From assembly GCA_018241425.1 (NCBI GenBank), contig JAFEDU010000002.1:1-64000 (forward strand): DNA of 64,000 nucleotides, in the 5' to 3' direction. How positions within the stretch are numbered: position 1 is the first letter of the stretch; every line of letters begins with the position of its first letter. The DNA comes from Pseudomonadota bacterium (GTDB taxonomy: Bacteria > Pseudomonadota > Gammaproteobacteria > Steroidobacterales > Steroidobacteraceae). Positions 15,623 to 25,679 of the stretch are shown here, piece after piece. The notes beneath the pieces are model-generated. The model had not been told where the DNA came from and searched no databases. It saw only the letters and a program-made list of their open reading frames with translations. The translations under genes and the position numbers were made by a program.

Positions 15623-16858
15623 ATGAGCACTCCTGCAACCGGGCACGTGGACGTCGCCATCGTCGGCGGCGGCATGGTGGGCGCAAGCTGCGCCCTCGCC
15701 CTTGCTGGCAGCGGCCGCCGCGTGGCGCTCATCGAGAGCGTGCCGCTGGAGAGCGGCCGGCAGCCGAGCTTCGACGAGCGCACCACCGCCTTGGGGAACG
15801 CGAGCCGGCGGATCTTCGAGGCCCTGGGGGTATGGCCGCAGATGCAGCCCGAGGCACAGGCCATCACGAGCATCCATATCTCCGAGGCCGGCCACTTCGG
15901 GGTGGCGCGCCTCGACGCCTCCGAGCAGGGGATCGAGGCGTTCGGCTACGTGGTGCCCAACCGCACCATCGGTACGGCCCTGTGGCGCGCCCTCGAGCAG
16001 CGGAAGGACCTGCTGTTGCGCGTGCCCGCGCAGGTGCGCGAGATCCGCATCGCCCCCGAGGCCGTACACATCGCCCTCGAGAGCGCCGCCTGCGGGCCGG
16101 AGACGATCCGCGCGCACCTGGTGGTCGGGGCGGACGGGGCCCAGTCCCTGGTGCGGGCCGCCTCCGGCATCGAGGCGGGCACCTGCGACTACGGCCAGGT
16201 CGCCGTCGTGACCAGCGTTGCGAGCGACCAGCCGCACCGCGGCCGCGCCTTCGAGCGCTTCACTGCCGCCGGGCCCATCGCACTCCTGCCGCTCGCGCAC
16301 GAGCGCTTGGCGGTGGTGTGGGCGCGGGCCCCGGAGGCGGCGCAGGCGCTGCTCGAGGCCGGCGAGCCCGAGTTCCTCCGGGAGCTGCAGCAGGCCTTCG
16401 GCTGGCGCGCCGGCCGGTTCAGTGCGCCGGGGCATCGCGGCGCCTATCCGCTCGCCCTCACGCGCGCGGCCGCCACCGTCGCTCCGAGGACCGTCCTCAT
16501 CGGCAACGCCGCCCAGGCGCTGCACCCGGTCGCCGGCCAGGGCTTCAACTTAGGGCTGCGCGATGCCGCGATGCTCGCGGAGTTGGTCACCGGGCAGCGC
16601 GGCGATGCCGGCGATGCGGCGCTGCTCGCGCGCTTCGGCGAGGTCCGCGGCGGCGACCGCGCGGGAGTGACGCGCTTCACTGACTCGCTGGTGAAGCTCT
16701 TTGGCGACCGGCGTCCCGGGCTCGCGCTGCTGCGTAACCTCGGGCTCCTTGCCTTCGATCTCAGCCCGACCGCCAAGCGGGAGCTCGCCCGCGTCAGCGC
16801 GGGCTTCGCCGGCCCGGTCCCGCGCCTCGCGCGCGGCCTCGGCCTATCGAAGCCATGA
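15623..16858 (+). CDS. ubiH: 2-octaprenyl-6-methoxyphenol hydroxylase, UbiH
   Basis: FAD-dependent aromatic hydroxylase of ubiquinone synthesis (411 aa). The Rossmann motif VAIVGGGMVGASCALAL is at residues about 10-27, the DG motif at VVGADGAQSLVR, and the GD-type flavin motif at GNAAQALHPVAGQGFNLGLRDAAML, which is the UbiH/COQ6 signature. The downstream homologue overlaps by 4 bases. The UbiH rather than UbiI label rests on gene order. Confidence 0.92.
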   Translation: MSTPATGHVDVAIVGGGMVGASCALALAGSGRRVALIESVPLESGRQPSFDERTTALGNASRRIFEALGVWPQMQPEAQAITSIHISEAGHFGVARLDASEQGIEAFGYVVPNRTIGTALWRALEQRKDLLLRVPAQVREIRIAPEAVHIALESAACGPETIRAHLVVGADGAQSLVRAASGIEAGTCDYGQVAVVTSVASDQPHRGRAFERFTAAGPIALLPLAHERLAVVWARAPEAAQALLEAGEPEFLRELQQAFGWRAGRFSAPGHRGAYPLALTRAAATVAPRTVLIGNAAQALHPVAGQGFNLGLRDAAMLAELVTGQRGDAGDAALLARFGEVRGGDRAGVTRFTDSLVKLFGDRRPGLALLRNLGLLAFDLSPTAKRELARVSAGFAGPVPRLARGLGLSKP

Positions 16859-18051
16859 CCGCCGTCGTGGTCGTGGGCGGCGGCCCGGTCGGGGCCTGCG
16901 CGGCGTCGCTCCTGCAGCGCGCCGGGCTCGACGTGACGCTCATCGAGCGCGAGGTGCCGGAAGCCCCCGCCGCGGGGGCCCCTGCGCTGCCGCGCGTGGT
17001 GGCGATCTCGCGCGCGAGCGAGCGGGTGCTCAGGGCCGCGGGCGCCTGGCCGGCGCTTGAGGCGAGCGGGCGCCTCGAGGCCTACGAGCACATGCGCGTC
17101 TGGCACGAGAGCCAGGCGCCCGCGGCGGCGCTGGTCTTCGGTGCCGCCGAGGCCGGCGAGCCGAACCTCGGCCACATCCTGGAGAACCGCCTGCTGCAGA
17201 GCGCGCTGCTCGCGGCGTTCACGGCGGCCGGAGGCCGGCTCGAGCGCACGGCGTTCGCAGGACTGAACCTGCATGCCGACCGCGTGGTGGTGCGCACGGA
17301 GGCAGGCGAGGTCGCAGCGCAGCTCGTGATCGGGGCCGACGGGGCGGACTCCCCGCTGCGCTCGGCCGCGGGGCTGTCCGCCGACCGGGGCGAGTACGGC
17401 GAGACTGCGCTGGTGGCGAACGTCGCCACCGCGCGGCCGCACGCTCACACCGCCTGGCAGCGTTTCATGAAGGACGGCACGCTCGCCCTGCTGCCGCTCT
17501 TCGACGGGCACAGTTCCATCGTCTGGTCGGCCGACACGGCACGGGCGGCGTCGCTCCGCGCGCTCGCCGACGAGCCCTTTGCCGCCGCCGTGAGCGAGGC
17601 CTCGGCGCACGCGCTCGGGGAGGTCCGGCTGGCAGGTCCACGGCACTCCTACCCGCTCAGGCGCCTCGCGGCGCCGCGCTACGTCTGCGAGCGCGTGGCG
17701 CTCATCGGTGATGCGGCCCACGTGGTGCACCCGCTGGCGGGGCAGGGCGTGAACCTGGGCCTCCTGGATGCCGCGGCGCTCACGCAGCGGGTCTCAGGCG
17801 CGGTCGCCGCGCGCGAGGACCCGGGGGCGCTGCGGGTGCTGCGTGCCTACGAGCGCTGGCGCAAGACGGAGGTCGCGCTCATGGCGCGCTCGATCGACGT
17901 GTTCGACCGGGTGCTCGCGCATGGGTCGGGACCGGTGGCGCGCCTGTCGCAGGCGGGTCTGGGGCTGGTCGGGCGCAGCCCGGAGCTCAAGCGCTTCTTC
18001 ATTCGCCGGGCGCTGGGCACGAGCGGGGAGCTGCCGGACGCGGCGCGCTGA
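16855..18051 (+). CDS. ubiI: UbiH/UbiI-family FAD monooxygenase
   Basis: A second COQ6-family hydroxylase (398 aa), most likely the C5-hydroxylase UbiI (VisC). It has VVVVGGGPVGACAASLL, VIGADGADSPLRSAAG and GDAAHVVHPLAGQGVNLGLLDAAAL. Its ATG overlaps the ubiH stop (ATGA). Its last 53 bases are shared, on the opposite strand, with the end of the EamA transporter gene. Assignment between UbiI and related hydroxylases cannot be settled by sequence inspection alone. Confidence 0.85.
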   Translation: MTAVVVVGGGPVGACAASLLQRAGLDVTLIEREVPEAPAAGAPALPRVVAISRASERVLRAAGAWPALEASGRLEAYEHMRVWHESQAPAAALVFGAAEAGEPNLGHILENRLLQSALLAAFTAAGGRLERTAFAGLNLHADRVVVRTEAGEVAAQLVIGADGADSPLRSAAGLSADRGEYGETALVANVATARPHAHTAWQRFMKDGTLALLPLFDGHSSIVWSADTARAASLRALADEPFAAAVSEASAHALGEVRLAGPRHSYPLRRLAAPRYVCERVALIGDAAHVVHPLAGQGVNLGLLDAAALTQRVSGAVAAREDPGALRVLRAYERWRKTEVALMARSIDVFDRVLAHGSGPVARLSQAGLGLVGRSPELKRFFIRRALGTSGELPDAAR

Positions 18052-18946
18052 GCCCGCCCCGGGTGGCCAGGAACACCCCGAGCGCCGCGAGCACGATGCC
18101 GGCGAGCTGGTAGCCGGTGAACGGCTCCCCGAACACCAGGTAGTCCATGAGTGCGGTGACCGGCGGCATCAGGAAGAACAGCGCCGCCACCTGGTTCACC
18201 GCACCGCGCTTGAGGATCAGGAAGAACAGCGCAAACCCGCCGACCGAGTTCACCGCTACCAGCCAGCCGAGCACCAGGTGGAACGCGCGCGTGCCGTCGT
18301 TGCGGAAGCCCTCCTGCATGGCGAAGGGCAGGAGCAGCAGCGTTGCGACGACGTGTTGCACGGTGAGGCCGGCGCGCAGGTCGATCTCGCTCCCCAGGCG
18401 CTTCTGGTAGAGCGTGCCGGCGCTGATGGCGATGAGGCTTCCCGCCACGGCGAGGTAGGCCGCGGTGCCGGCGCCCGCATCCAGGCGGATGCTTTCCCCG
18501 ACCGCCAGCGCCACGCCCGCGAAGCCCAGCACGAAACCGCCCCACTGCAGCGGGCGCACCCCTTCCCCGAAGGCGAGCCCGAAGAGCGCCGTCACGATGG
18601 GCATGGTCCCGATGACGAGCGCGATCAGCCCGACGCCGACCCCGCGCGCGGCGGCGAAGTACACGCACCCGAACTGCAGCGCGAGCGACAGCACCCCGAC
18701 CGCCGCGCTGTGCAGGAGCTGCCGTCCGTGCGGCAGGGGCACGCGGGCGAGGAGCGCGAGGAGGCCAAAAACGAGGGCGGCCGCGCCGAAGCGCAGGGTG
18801 AGGAGCGTGAAGGGGGCGCAGTGCGCGAGCGCCAGGTGCACGCTCGGGTAGCCGGTGCACCACAGCACCACGAACGCCGCCCCGAGGAGCCCGGGGGGCA
18901 GCGGTCCCCGGCGCGCGAGCGCGCCCGTGCGCGTCGCGGCAGGCAC
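17999..18946 (-). CDS. EamA/DMT-superfamily transporter
   Basis: Ten-helix drug/metabolite transporter (315 aa) with two EamA repeats. The first runs from LLGAAFVVLWCTGYPSVHLAL to GFAGVALAVGESI, the second from AAYLAVAGSLIAISAGTLYQKRL to LAGIVLAALGVFLATR. The substrate is unknown. I place the start at GTG 18946, 2 bases after the phhB stop, because the first helix begins there and the longer frame merely runs through phhB. Its 3' end overlaps ubiI by 53 bases in convergent orientation, with a Pro/Ala-rich tail encoded in the overlap. Confidence 0.87.
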   Translation of the reverse strand: MPAATRTGALARRGPLPPGLLGAAFVVLWCTGYPSVHLALAHCAPFTLLTLRFGAAALVFGLLALLARVPLPHGRQLLHSAAVGVLSLALQFGCVYFAAARGVGVGLIALVIGTMPIVTALFGLAFGEGVRPLQWGGFVLGFAGVALAVGESIRLDAGAGTAAYLAVAGSLIAISAGTLYQKRLGSEIDLRAGLTVQHVVATLLLLPFAMQEGFRNDGTRAFHLVLGWLVAVNSVGGFALFFLILKRGAVNQVAALFFLMPPVTALMDYLVFGEPFTGYQLAGIVLAALGVFLATRGGLSAPRPAAPRSCPAPGE

Positions 18947-18948
18947 CC

Positions 18949-19287
18949 TCAGGCGAGCGCGATCTGGTCGACCTTCGCCGCGCAGACGAAGTCGTTGTCG
19001 GACAGCCCCTTCACCGCGTGCGTGGTGAAGGTCACGCGGCAGTAGTTGTAGCCGACCTCGAGGTCCGGGTGGTGATCCTCGATGTTGGCGATGTGGGCGA
19101 GCGCGTTGACGAAGCTCATGGTGCGGTAGAAGTCGCGGAAGCGGAACTCGCGCTTGAGCGCACGCGCCTCGTCGCTGAGCTTCCACTGCGCGTCGAGCTC
19201 CTTAAGGAGCGCGCGGGCGCGCTCCTGCGGCAGCGGCGGCGTGCCGCCCTCGCAGGGCTTGCAGCGACGCTGTGCGAGTTCGCTCAT
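18949..19287 (-). CDS. phhB: Pterin-4a-carbinolamine dehydratase
   Basis: 112-aa enzyme that regenerates tetrahydropterin by dehydrating the 4a-carbinolamine. The signature [33 protein letters not shown] contains the paired active-site histidines. It overlaps ispG by 4 bases (ATGA) and is followed immediately by the transporter, so ispG-phhB-transporter form one transcription unit. No aromatic amino-acid hydroxylase is in the window, so the source of the pterin substrate is unseen. Confidence 0.93.
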   Translation of the reverse strand: MSELAQRRCKPCEGGTPPLPQERARALLKELDAQWKLSDEARALKREFRFRDFYRTMSFVNALAHIANIEDHHPDLEVGYNYCRVTFTTHAVKGLSDNDFVCAAKVDQIALA

Positions 19288-20507
19288 GGGCTGAGGGGCT
19301 CGAAGTGGCGCGCCACGTAGGCCTCGACCAGCTCCTGGAACTCCTGGGCGATGCGCTCTCCCTTGAGCGTCACCGTCTTCTCCCCGTCCTCGTACACGGG
19401 GGCGACCGCGCGCTCGCCCGTGCCGGGCAGGCTGATGCCGATGTTGGCGTGCTTACTCTCACCCGGGCCGTTCACGACGCAGCCCATTACCGCCACCGTC
19501 ATCTCCTCGACGCCGGAGTACTGCTGGCGCCACTGCGGCATGCGATGGCGGATGTGGGTCTGGATCTGCTGCGCGAGCTCCTGGAACACGGTGCTCGTGG
19601 TGCGGCCGCAGCCCGGGCAGGCGACCACCAGCGGGGTGAAGGCGCGCAGGCCCATGGTCTGCAGGATCTCCTGCGCGACGATGACCTCCTGGGTGCGATC
19701 GCCATTGGGCTCGGGGGTGAGGGAGACGCGGATGGTGTCGCCGATCCCGCGCTGCAGGAGCACGGCCATGCCGGCGGTGGAGGCGACGATCCCCTTGGAA
19801 CCCATGCCGGCCTCGGTCAGCCCCAGGTGCAGCGGGTAGTCGCAGCGCGCGGCGAGGTCGGAGTAGATCGCGATCAGGTCCTGCACGCCCGAGACCTTCG
19901 CCGAGAGGATGATGTGGTCGTGCGGCATGCCGAGCTCCTCGGCGCGCGCGGCGCTGGAGAGCGCCGACTCGACCACGGCGGCGCGCATCACCTCCTGCGC
20001 GTCCCTGGGCTCGGCGAGCTTCGAGTTCTCGTCCATCATGCGGGTGAGCAGGTCCGGGTCGAGGCTCCCCCAGTTCACCCCGATGCGCACCGGCTTGCGG
20101 TAGCGGCAGGCGATCTCGATCATCTCGGCAAACTGCGGGTCGCGCTTGCTGCCGCGCCCGACGTTGCCCGGGTTGATGCGGTACTTGGCGAGCGCCTCGG
20201 CACACGCCGGGTACTCGCGCAGCAGCTTGTGGCCGTTGAAGTGGAAGTCCCCGATCAGCGGCACGCGTACGCCAAGTGCATCGAGGCGCTCGCGGATCGG
20301 GGCGACCGCGGCCGCGGCCTCCGCACTGTTGACCGTGATGCGCACCAGCTCCGAGCCCGCGCGCGCGAGCGCCTGCACCTGGCGCGTGGTCCCGGCCACG
20401 TCCGCGGTGTCGGTATTGGTCATGGACTGCACGACGATGGGGGCGCCGCCGCCGACGTGGACGGGGCCGATGGTGACGCCGACGGAGGAACGACGCTCGA
20501 TGGTCAT
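19284..20507 (-). CDS. ispG: 4-hydroxy-3-methylbut-2-enyl diphosphate synthase
   Basis: [4Fe-4S] enzyme of the non-mevalonate isoprenoid pathway (407 aa). The N-terminal TIM-barrel part has [20 protein letters not shown] and [11 protein letters not shown]; the C-terminal cluster-binding part has [13 protein letters not shown] and the third cysteine in [15 protein letters not shown]. It supplies isoprenoid precursors, including the ubiquinone side chain. It is divergent from the glycine riboswitch-gcv operon. Confidence 0.97.
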   Translation of the reverse strand: MTIERRSSVGVTIGPVHVGGGAPIVVQSMTNTDTADVAGTTRQVQALARAGSELVRITVNSAEAAAAVAPIRERLDALGVRVPLIGDFHFNGHKLLREYPACAEALAKYRINPGNVGRGSKRDPQFAEMIEIACRYRKPVRIGVNWGSLDPDLLTRMMDENSKLAEPRDAQEVMRAAVVESALSSAARAEELGMPHDHIILSAKVSGVQDLIAIYSDLAARCDYPLHLGLTEAGMGSKGIVASTAGMAVLLQRGIGDTIRVSLTPEPNGDRTQEVIVAQEILQTMGLRAFTPLVVACPGCGRTTSTVFQELAQQIQTHIRHRMPQWRQQYSGVEEMTVAVMGCVVNGPGESKHANIGISLPGTGERAVAPVYEDGEKTVTLKGERIAQEFQELVEAYVARHFEPLSP

Positions 20508-20611
20508 GAATGTGTCAAAAAGTGCGGGGGAAGAGTGACGATTCTACCGGTTGTGGGGACCGAAAAGCCCGCGCCCGGCGCAGGTGCGCTATCATGCGGC
20601 CCGCCCGCAAC

Positions 20612-20858
20612 AGTCTGTTCGGAGAGGATTCCGGCCCTGCGCCTCATTTGAGGGCCGCGCCGGAAACGCCGAAGGCGCAATTTCCGCCCGGAAACGCTCA
20701 GGCCCAAGAACGGCAGACGGCGGCCCCTGAACGAGGGGCCGCGGGGCTTCTGGAGAGTGGTCGGCACCCCCCTTATAAGGAGGCGCGGACCCACCGAAGG
20801 GGAGCGGCGCCGTACAGCTTGGGGCGCCTGATCTCTCAGGTCACAGGACAGAAGGGCG
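20612..20858 (+). promoter_or_regulatory. Tandem glycine riboswitch
   Basis: Two consecutive glycine aptamers precede gcvT. Aptamer 1 (about 20612-20732) shows GGAGAGGATTCC, GCCGAAGGCGCAA and ACGCTCAGGCCCAAGAACGG. Aptamer 2 (about 20745-20858) shows TGGAGAGTGG, CACCGAAGGGG and TCTCTCAGGTCACAGGACAG. These are the family's P1, core and P3-side blocks in the right order and spacing. Glycine binding normally turns the cleavage system on. The expression platform would lie in 20859-20928, ahead of the TTG start. A possible TATCAT -10 box is at 20590-20595. Confidence 0.93.
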
Positions 20859-20928
20859 GCAGGTTCCTACCCCGACGGTGGGAGGCATCTGCCGCGTACC
20901 TCAAGACCTGAGACCTCCGGAGCCGCAC

Positions 20929-22014
20929 TTGGGAAGAAAGACCCCGCTGTTCAGCCTGCACCAGGAACTCAACGCCCGCATCGTCGACTTCGGCGGCTGG
21001 GACATGCCCGTCCAGTACAGCTCGCAGATCGGCGAGCACCACGCCGTGCGCCGCGCGGCCGGCGTCTTCGACGTCTCGCACATGTGCGTGGTGGACCTCA
21101 AGGGCCCGCGCGTGCGCGCCTTCCTCGCGGCCCTCCTCGCCAACGATGTCGGCCGCCTGCGCGCGCCGGGCAAGGCGCTCTACAGCTGCATGTTGAGGGA
21201 CGACGGTGGCATCCTCGATGACCTCATCGTCTACTACCTCGCCGAGGACTTCTTCCGGCTGGTGGTGAACGCCGGCACGCGCGACAAGGACCTCGCCTGG
21301 ATCCGCGACCGCGCACAGTCATTCGGCGTCACCGTCACCGAGCGTGACGATCTGGCGATGCTGGCCGTGCAGGGCCCGGAGGCCCGTGCCAAGGCGGCGC
21401 AGCTGCTCAATCCCGCCGACGTCGAGGCGGCGCTCGCGCTTGCGAGCTTCAGCGGGGCCGCATTCGGCCGCTGGTTCGTGGCACGCACCGGCTACACCGG
21501 CGAGGACGGCTTCGAGATCATGATGCCGGCCGCCGATGCGGTGCCGGCGTGGCGCAGCCTCAACTCGCTCGGCGTCGCCTCCTGCGGGCTGGGGGCACGC
21601 GACACCCTGCGGCTGGAGGCGGGCATGAACCTCTACGGCAACGACATGGACGAGAGCACGCATCCCTACGAGTCCGCGCTCGGGTGGACGGTCGCGCTCA
21701 GCCCCGGACGGGACTTCATCGGCCGCGCCGCGATCGAGCCGCTCGCGAAGGCGAGCCCGCGGCGCCTCGTCGGGCTCCTGCTCGAGGACCGCGGCGTGCT
21801 GCGCGGCCACCAGAAGGTGCACGTGGCCGGCGGCGGGGCAGGGGAGATCACCAGTGGCACCTTCTCGCCCACGCTCGAGCGCTCGATCGCCTTCGCCCGG
21901 GTGCCCGCGGCCACGCCCGCCGCGGTGCAGGTCGACATCCGCGGCAAGCTCCTCAACGCCCGCGTCGTGAAGCCGCCCTTCGTGCGCTTCGGGCGCGCCC
22001 TGATCACCCTCTAA
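20929..22014 (+). CDS. gcvT: Glycine cleavage system T protein (aminomethyltransferase)
   Basis: Transfers the methylene group from lipoyl-GcvH to tetrahydrofolate, releasing ammonia (361 aa). The family start [27 protein letters not shown] is intact, as are [14 protein letters not shown] and [16 protein letters not shown] segments. I prefer the TTG at 20929, which follows CCGGAG with good spacing and puts KTPL at the usual position; a GTG at 20878 would add 17 residues and sit at the riboswitch edge. It heads gcvT-gcvH-gcvPA-gcvPB. Confidence 0.96.
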   Translation: MGRKTPLFSLHQELNARIVDFGGWDMPVQYSSQIGEHHAVRRAAGVFDVSHMCVVDLKGPRVRAFLAALLANDVGRLRAPGKALYSCMLRDDGGILDDLIVYYLAEDFFRLVVNAGTRDKDLAWIRDRAQSFGVTVTERDDLAMLAVQGPEARAKAAQLLNPADVEAALALASFSGAAFGRWFVARTGYTGEDGFEIMMPAADAVPAWRSLNSLGVASCGLGARDTLRLEAGMNLYGNDMDESTHPYESALGWTVALSPGRDFIGRAAIEPLAKASPRRLVGLLLEDRGVLRGHQKVHVAGGGAGEITSGTFSPTLERSIAFARVPAATPAAVQVDIRGKLLNARVVKPPFVRFGRALITL

Positions 22015-22033
22015 GAGAACTCGAGGACCCCGC

Positions 22034-22432
22034 ATGAGCCAGCTGCCCCAGGATCTGAAGTACACCAAGTCCCACGAATGGGTGCGCACGCGCGCCGACG
22101 GGTCGCTCGAGATCGGCATCACCGACCACGCGCAGCACGCGCTCGGGGACCTGGTGTTCGTCGAGGTGCCCGAGGCCGGGCGCGCCGTGAAGTCCGGGGA
22201 CGCGTGCGCGGTGGTGGAGTCGGTGAAGGCGGCCTCCGACGTCTACGCCCCGGTGAGCGGCGAGATCCTCGAGGGCAACGCGCAGCTCGCGAGCGCCCCC
22301 GAGACGGTGAACGGGGATGCCTACGGCGCGGGGTGGCTGTATCGCCTCAAGCCCGCCGCCGGCGCGGTCCAGGCCGCGCAGCTGCTGTCCCCGCAGGACT
22401 ACCAGAAGGTGCTGGACGCGGAGGCCGGGTGA
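22034..22432 (+). CDS. gcvH: Glycine cleavage system H protein
   Basis: Lipoylated shuttle protein (132 aa). The lipoyl-lysine motif [16 protein letters not shown] places the modified lysine at K65. HEWV near residue 14 and GWLYRLKP near the C-terminus are also typical. It starts 19 bases after gcvT, and its TGA overlaps the gcvPA ATG. Confidence 0.98.
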   Translation: MSQLPQDLKYTKSHEWVRTRADGSLEIGITDHAQHALGDLVFVEVPEAGRAVKSGDACAVVESVKAASDVYAPVSGEILEGNAQLASAPETVNGDAYGAGWLYRLKPAAGAVQAAQLLSPQDYQKVLDAEAG

Positions 22433-23805
22433 TGGCCTTCATTCCCCACACCCGCGCGGACGTCGAGGCGATGCTGCGCACCATCGGGGTGGCTCGCCTC
22501 GAGGACCTGTTCGACGAGATTCCCGCGGGACTGAAGATCAAGGGGCTCGATCGGATCCCCGAGGCGCTCAACGAGATGCAGGTCGGGCGCCTCATGAGCG
22601 AACGGGCGCGCTGCGACGGGGGGCTGACGAGCTTCCTCGGAGCCGGGGCCTACGAGCACCACATCCCGTCGGCCGTGTGGGCGATCACCACCCGGGGCGA
22701 GTTCTACAGCGCGTACACCCCCTACCAGGCGGAAGCCAGCCAGGGGACGCTGCAGATGATCTACGAGTTCCAGACCATGATCGCGCGCCTCACCGGGATG
22801 GATGTCTCCAACGCCTCGATGTACGACGGCGCCTCGGCGACCGCGGAGGCCGCGCTCATGGCGGTGCGCGCCAACCGCCGCTCCAGGGCGGCGCGCATCC
22901 TGGTGCCTAGCACCCTGCACCCGCACTACCGCCGCGTGGCGCTCAACACCACCCACAACCAGGGGCTGCGCTTCGAGGAGATCCCCTACGTGCGGGAGTC
23001 CGGCACGCTCGATCCGGCCGCGCTCGAGAGCTTGGCCGGCGAGGACGTCACCGCGCTCGTCATCCAGCAGCCGAACTTCTTCGGCCGGCTGGAGGACGTC
23101 GATGCGCTCACCGACTGGGCGCACGCGCGCGGCGCGCTCGTCATCGCGGTGGTGAACCCCATGTCGCTCGCGCTCTTCAAGCCCCCGGGACGCTGGGGCA
23201 CCAAGGGCGTGGACATCGCGGTCGGCGAAGGCCAGCCGCTCGGGGTGCCGCTGTCCGGCGGCGGCCCCTACTTCGGCTTCATGACCGCGCGCATGGAGCA
23301 CGTGCGGCAGATGCCGGGCCGCATCGTGGGGCGCACCCTGGACTCGGCCGGCAAGGGCGGCTTCACGCTCACCCTCCAGGCGCGCGAGCAGCACATACGC
23401 CGCGCCAAGGCGACCTCCAACATCTGTACCAACCAGGGCCTCCTGATGACGGCCGCGACCATCTATCTCTCGCTCATGGGAGCCGAGGGCCTGAAGCGCA
23501 CCGCCGCGGCGAGCCACGCGCGCACCCGCGAGCTCGTGGCCCTGCTCACGCGCATTCCCGGGGTGCGGGCGGCCTTCCAGGGGCCGTTCTTCCACGAGTG
23601 CGTCCTGCAGCTGTCCCGACCTGCGGCGGGCGTGCTCAGGAGCCTCGCCGCGCGCGGCATCGCCGGTGGCCTGGACCTGGCTCCCTACTACCCCGAGCTC
23701 GGGTCCGCGATCCTCACCTGCGCCACCGAGACCAAGACCACCGCGGACCTCGAGCGCTACGCGCTCGCCCTCGGGGATGCCCTCAACGCCGCGCAGGCCG
23801 CCTGA
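22432..23805 (+). CDS. gcvPA: Glycine dehydrogenase (decarboxylating) subunit 1
   Basis: N-terminal half of a split P protein (457 aa), forming the alpha subunit of the glycine decarboxylase. Recognisable stretches are [18 protein letters not shown] at the start, [48 protein letters not shown] and a C-terminal [16 protein letters not shown] 22432 is used rather than the earlier frame that runs through gcvH. The split-subunit form is unlike the single long GcvP of E. coli. Confidence 0.97.
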   Translation: MAFIPHTRADVEAMLRTIGVARLEDLFDEIPAGLKIKGLDRIPEALNEMQVGRLMSERARCDGGLTSFLGAGAYEHHIPSAVWAITTRGEFYSAYTPYQAEASQGTLQMIYEFQTMIARLTGMDVSNASMYDGASATAEAALMAVRANRRSRAARILVPSTLHPHYRRVALNTTHNQGLRFEEIPYVRESGTLDPAALESLAGEDVTALVIQQPNFFGRLEDVDALTDWAHARGALVIAVVNPMSLALFKPPGRWGTKGVDIAVGEGQPLGVPLSGGGPYFGFMTARMEHVRQMPGRIVGRTLDSAGKGGFTLTLQAREQHIRRAKATSNICTNQGLLMTAATIYLSLMGAEGLKRTAAASHARTRELVALLTRIPGVRAAFQGPFFHECVLQLSRPAAGVLRSLAARGIAGGLDLAPYYPELGSAILTCATETKTTADLERYALALGDALNAAQAA

Positions 23806-23824
23806 ACCGAAACGGACACCCACC

Positions 23825-25303
23825 ATGGCCCTCACCGAACGAGTCATCTACGAGTACTCAGCGCCCGGGCGGGGAGCTGCCGACCAGTGGCCCGCACCCA
23901 CGGGCGAGGCCGAGCTCTCGGACCTCCCCGCGGCGCTGCGGCGCGCGGAAGCCCCGCAGCTCCCGGAAGTGAGCGAGCTCGACGTGGTGCGCCACTTCAC
24001 GCGCCTCTCGCAGCTGAACTTCTCCATCGACACGCACTTCTACCCGCTCGGGTCGTGCACGATGAAGTACAACCCCAAGGCCTGTAACCAGTACGCGATG
24101 CTGCCGGAGTTCCTGGCGCGCCACCCGCTCGCGCCCGAGTCGCACGGCCAGGGGTTCCTCGCCTGCATGTACGAGCTGCAGGAGATGCTGAAGGAAGTGA
24201 CCGGGATGCAGGGCGTGGCGCTCTCGCCCATGGCCGGCGCACACGGGGAATTCGCCGGCGTTGCCATGATCCGTGCCTACCACCGCGCCCGCGGCGACGA
24301 TGCGCGCAACGAGATCATCGTGCCCGAGGCCGCCCATGGCACCAATCCTGCGACTGCGACGATGTGCGGCTGCGTGGTGCGCGAGATCCCGGTGGACACC
24401 CAGGGGGACGTCGACCTCGACGCGCTGCGCGCGGCCGTGGGTCCCCAGACCGCCGGCATCATGCTCACCAACCCCTCGACGCTCGGCGTGTTCGAGCGGC
24501 ACATCGAGGCCGTGGCGCGCATCGTCCACGACGCGGGCGGGCTCCTCTACTACGACGGGGCGAACCTGAACGCCATCCTCGGCAAGGTGCGCCCCGGGGA
24601 CATGGGCTTCGACGTCATCCACATGAACCTGCACAAGACCTTCTCCACCCCGCACGGCGGGGGCGGCCCGGGAGCCGGCGCGGTCGGCGTCGGCGAGCGG
24701 CTGTTGCCGTTCCTGCCGGTGCCGCTCGCGGCGAAGGAGGGCGAGCGCTACCGCTGGGTGAGCGAGGCCGAGCGCCCGCAGTCGATCGGGCGGCTGTCGG
24801 CGTTCATGGGCAACGCGGGCGTGCTGCTGCGCGCCTACATCTACATGCGCCTCCTCGGCCGGGAGGGCATGCAGAAGGTGGGCGAGTTCGCCACCCTCAA
24901 CGCCAACTACCTGCTTCAGCGGCTGAAGGATGCGGGGTTCGACGCCGCCTACCCCAGGCGCCGGGCCAGCCACGAGTTCATCGTGACGCTCAGGCGCCAG
25001 GCGCGCGAGCTCAACGTGACGGCCATGGATTTCGCCAAGCGCCTGCTCGACTACGGCTTCCACGCCCCGACCACCTACTTCCCCCTGCTGGTCCCGGAGT
25101 GCCTGCTGATCGAGCCGACCGAGACCGAGACCCGGGAGGTCCTGGACGCCTTTGTGGCGGCCCTGTCACAGATCCAGAAGGAAGCCGAGCAAGAACCCGG
25201 GCGCGTGACCAGCGCACCGCATACCATGCCGGTGCGCCGCCTCGATGACGTCCGGGCGGCCAGGCAACTGGATCTCACATGGAAGCCGACGGCGCCGTCG
25301 TAG
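23825..25303 (+). CDS. gcvPB: Glycine dehydrogenase (decarboxylating) subunit 2
   Basis: C-terminal, PLP-bearing half of the P protein (492 aa). The PLP lysine lies in [18 protein letters not shown] (K271). Other family blocks are [28 protein letters not shown] and [11 protein letters not shown]. The start at ATG 23825 gives the typical N-terminus. The last 25 bases overlap dgkA in another frame. Confidence 0.97.
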   Translation: MALTERVIYEYSAPGRGAADQWPAPTGEAELSDLPAALRRAEAPQLPEVSELDVVRHFTRLSQLNFSIDTHFYPLGSCTMKYNPKACNQYAMLPEFLARHPLAPESHGQGFLACMYELQEMLKEVTGMQGVALSPMAGAHGEFAGVAMIRAYHRARGDDARNEIIVPEAAHGTNPATATMCGCVVREIPVDTQGDVDLDALRAAVGPQTAGIMLTNPSTLGVFERHIEAVARIVHDAGGLLYYDGANLNAILGKVRPGDMGFDVIHMNLHKTFSTPHGGGGPGAGAVGVGERLLPFLPVPLAAKEGERYRWVSEAERPQSIGRLSAFMGNAGVLLRAYIYMRLLGREGMQKVGEFATLNANYLLQRLKDAGFDAAYPRRRASHEFIVTLRRQARELNVTAMDFAKRLLDYGFHAPTTYFPLLVPECLLIEPTETETREVLDAFVAALSQIQKEAEQEPGRVTSAPHTMPVRRLDDVRAARQLDLTWKPTAPS

Positions 25304-25665
25304 ACCGCTACAAACCCAAGGGGCTGACCCGGATCTTCCGGGCCTTCAACTCCAGCTGGCTGGGGCTGAAGGGGGCCTTCCGCGAGGAAGCGGCGTTCCG
25401 CCAGGAACTTGCCCTGGCCGTGCTCGTCATACCGCTGGGCCTGTGGCTGGGTCACGGGGCCATCGAGCGGGTGCTGCTGATCGCCCCCGTATTCATCATC
25501 CTGATCGTGGAACTGCTCAACAGCGCCATCGAAGCCACCGTCGACCGCATCGGACTGGAGCGCCACACGCTCGCCGGGCTCGCCAAGGACATCGGTTCCG
25601 CGGCCGTGCTGGTCTCGTTCCTCCTGCTCGCGGTGGTCTGGGCGATCGTGCTGTTGGGTCGGTAA
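25279..25665 (+). CDS. dgkA: Diacylglycerol kinase
   Basis: Small integral-membrane kinase (128 aa; E. coli DgkA 122) that phosphorylates diacylglycerol, recycling lipid released during envelope glycan decoration. An amphipathic N-terminus is followed by three transmembrane helices. The active-site segment [14 protein letters not shown] and the [12 protein letters not shown] stretch are diagnostic. It overlaps gcvPB by 25 bases and precedes the large protease by 14 bases. Confidence 0.95.
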   Translation: MEADGAVVDRYKPKGLTRIFRAFNSSWLGLKGAFREEAAFRQELALAVLVIPLGLWLGHGAIERVLLIAPVFIILIVELLNSAIEATVDRIGLERHTLAGLAKDIGSAAVLVSFLLLAVVWAIVLLGR

Positions 25666-25679
25666 GGAAGCCAACCCCG

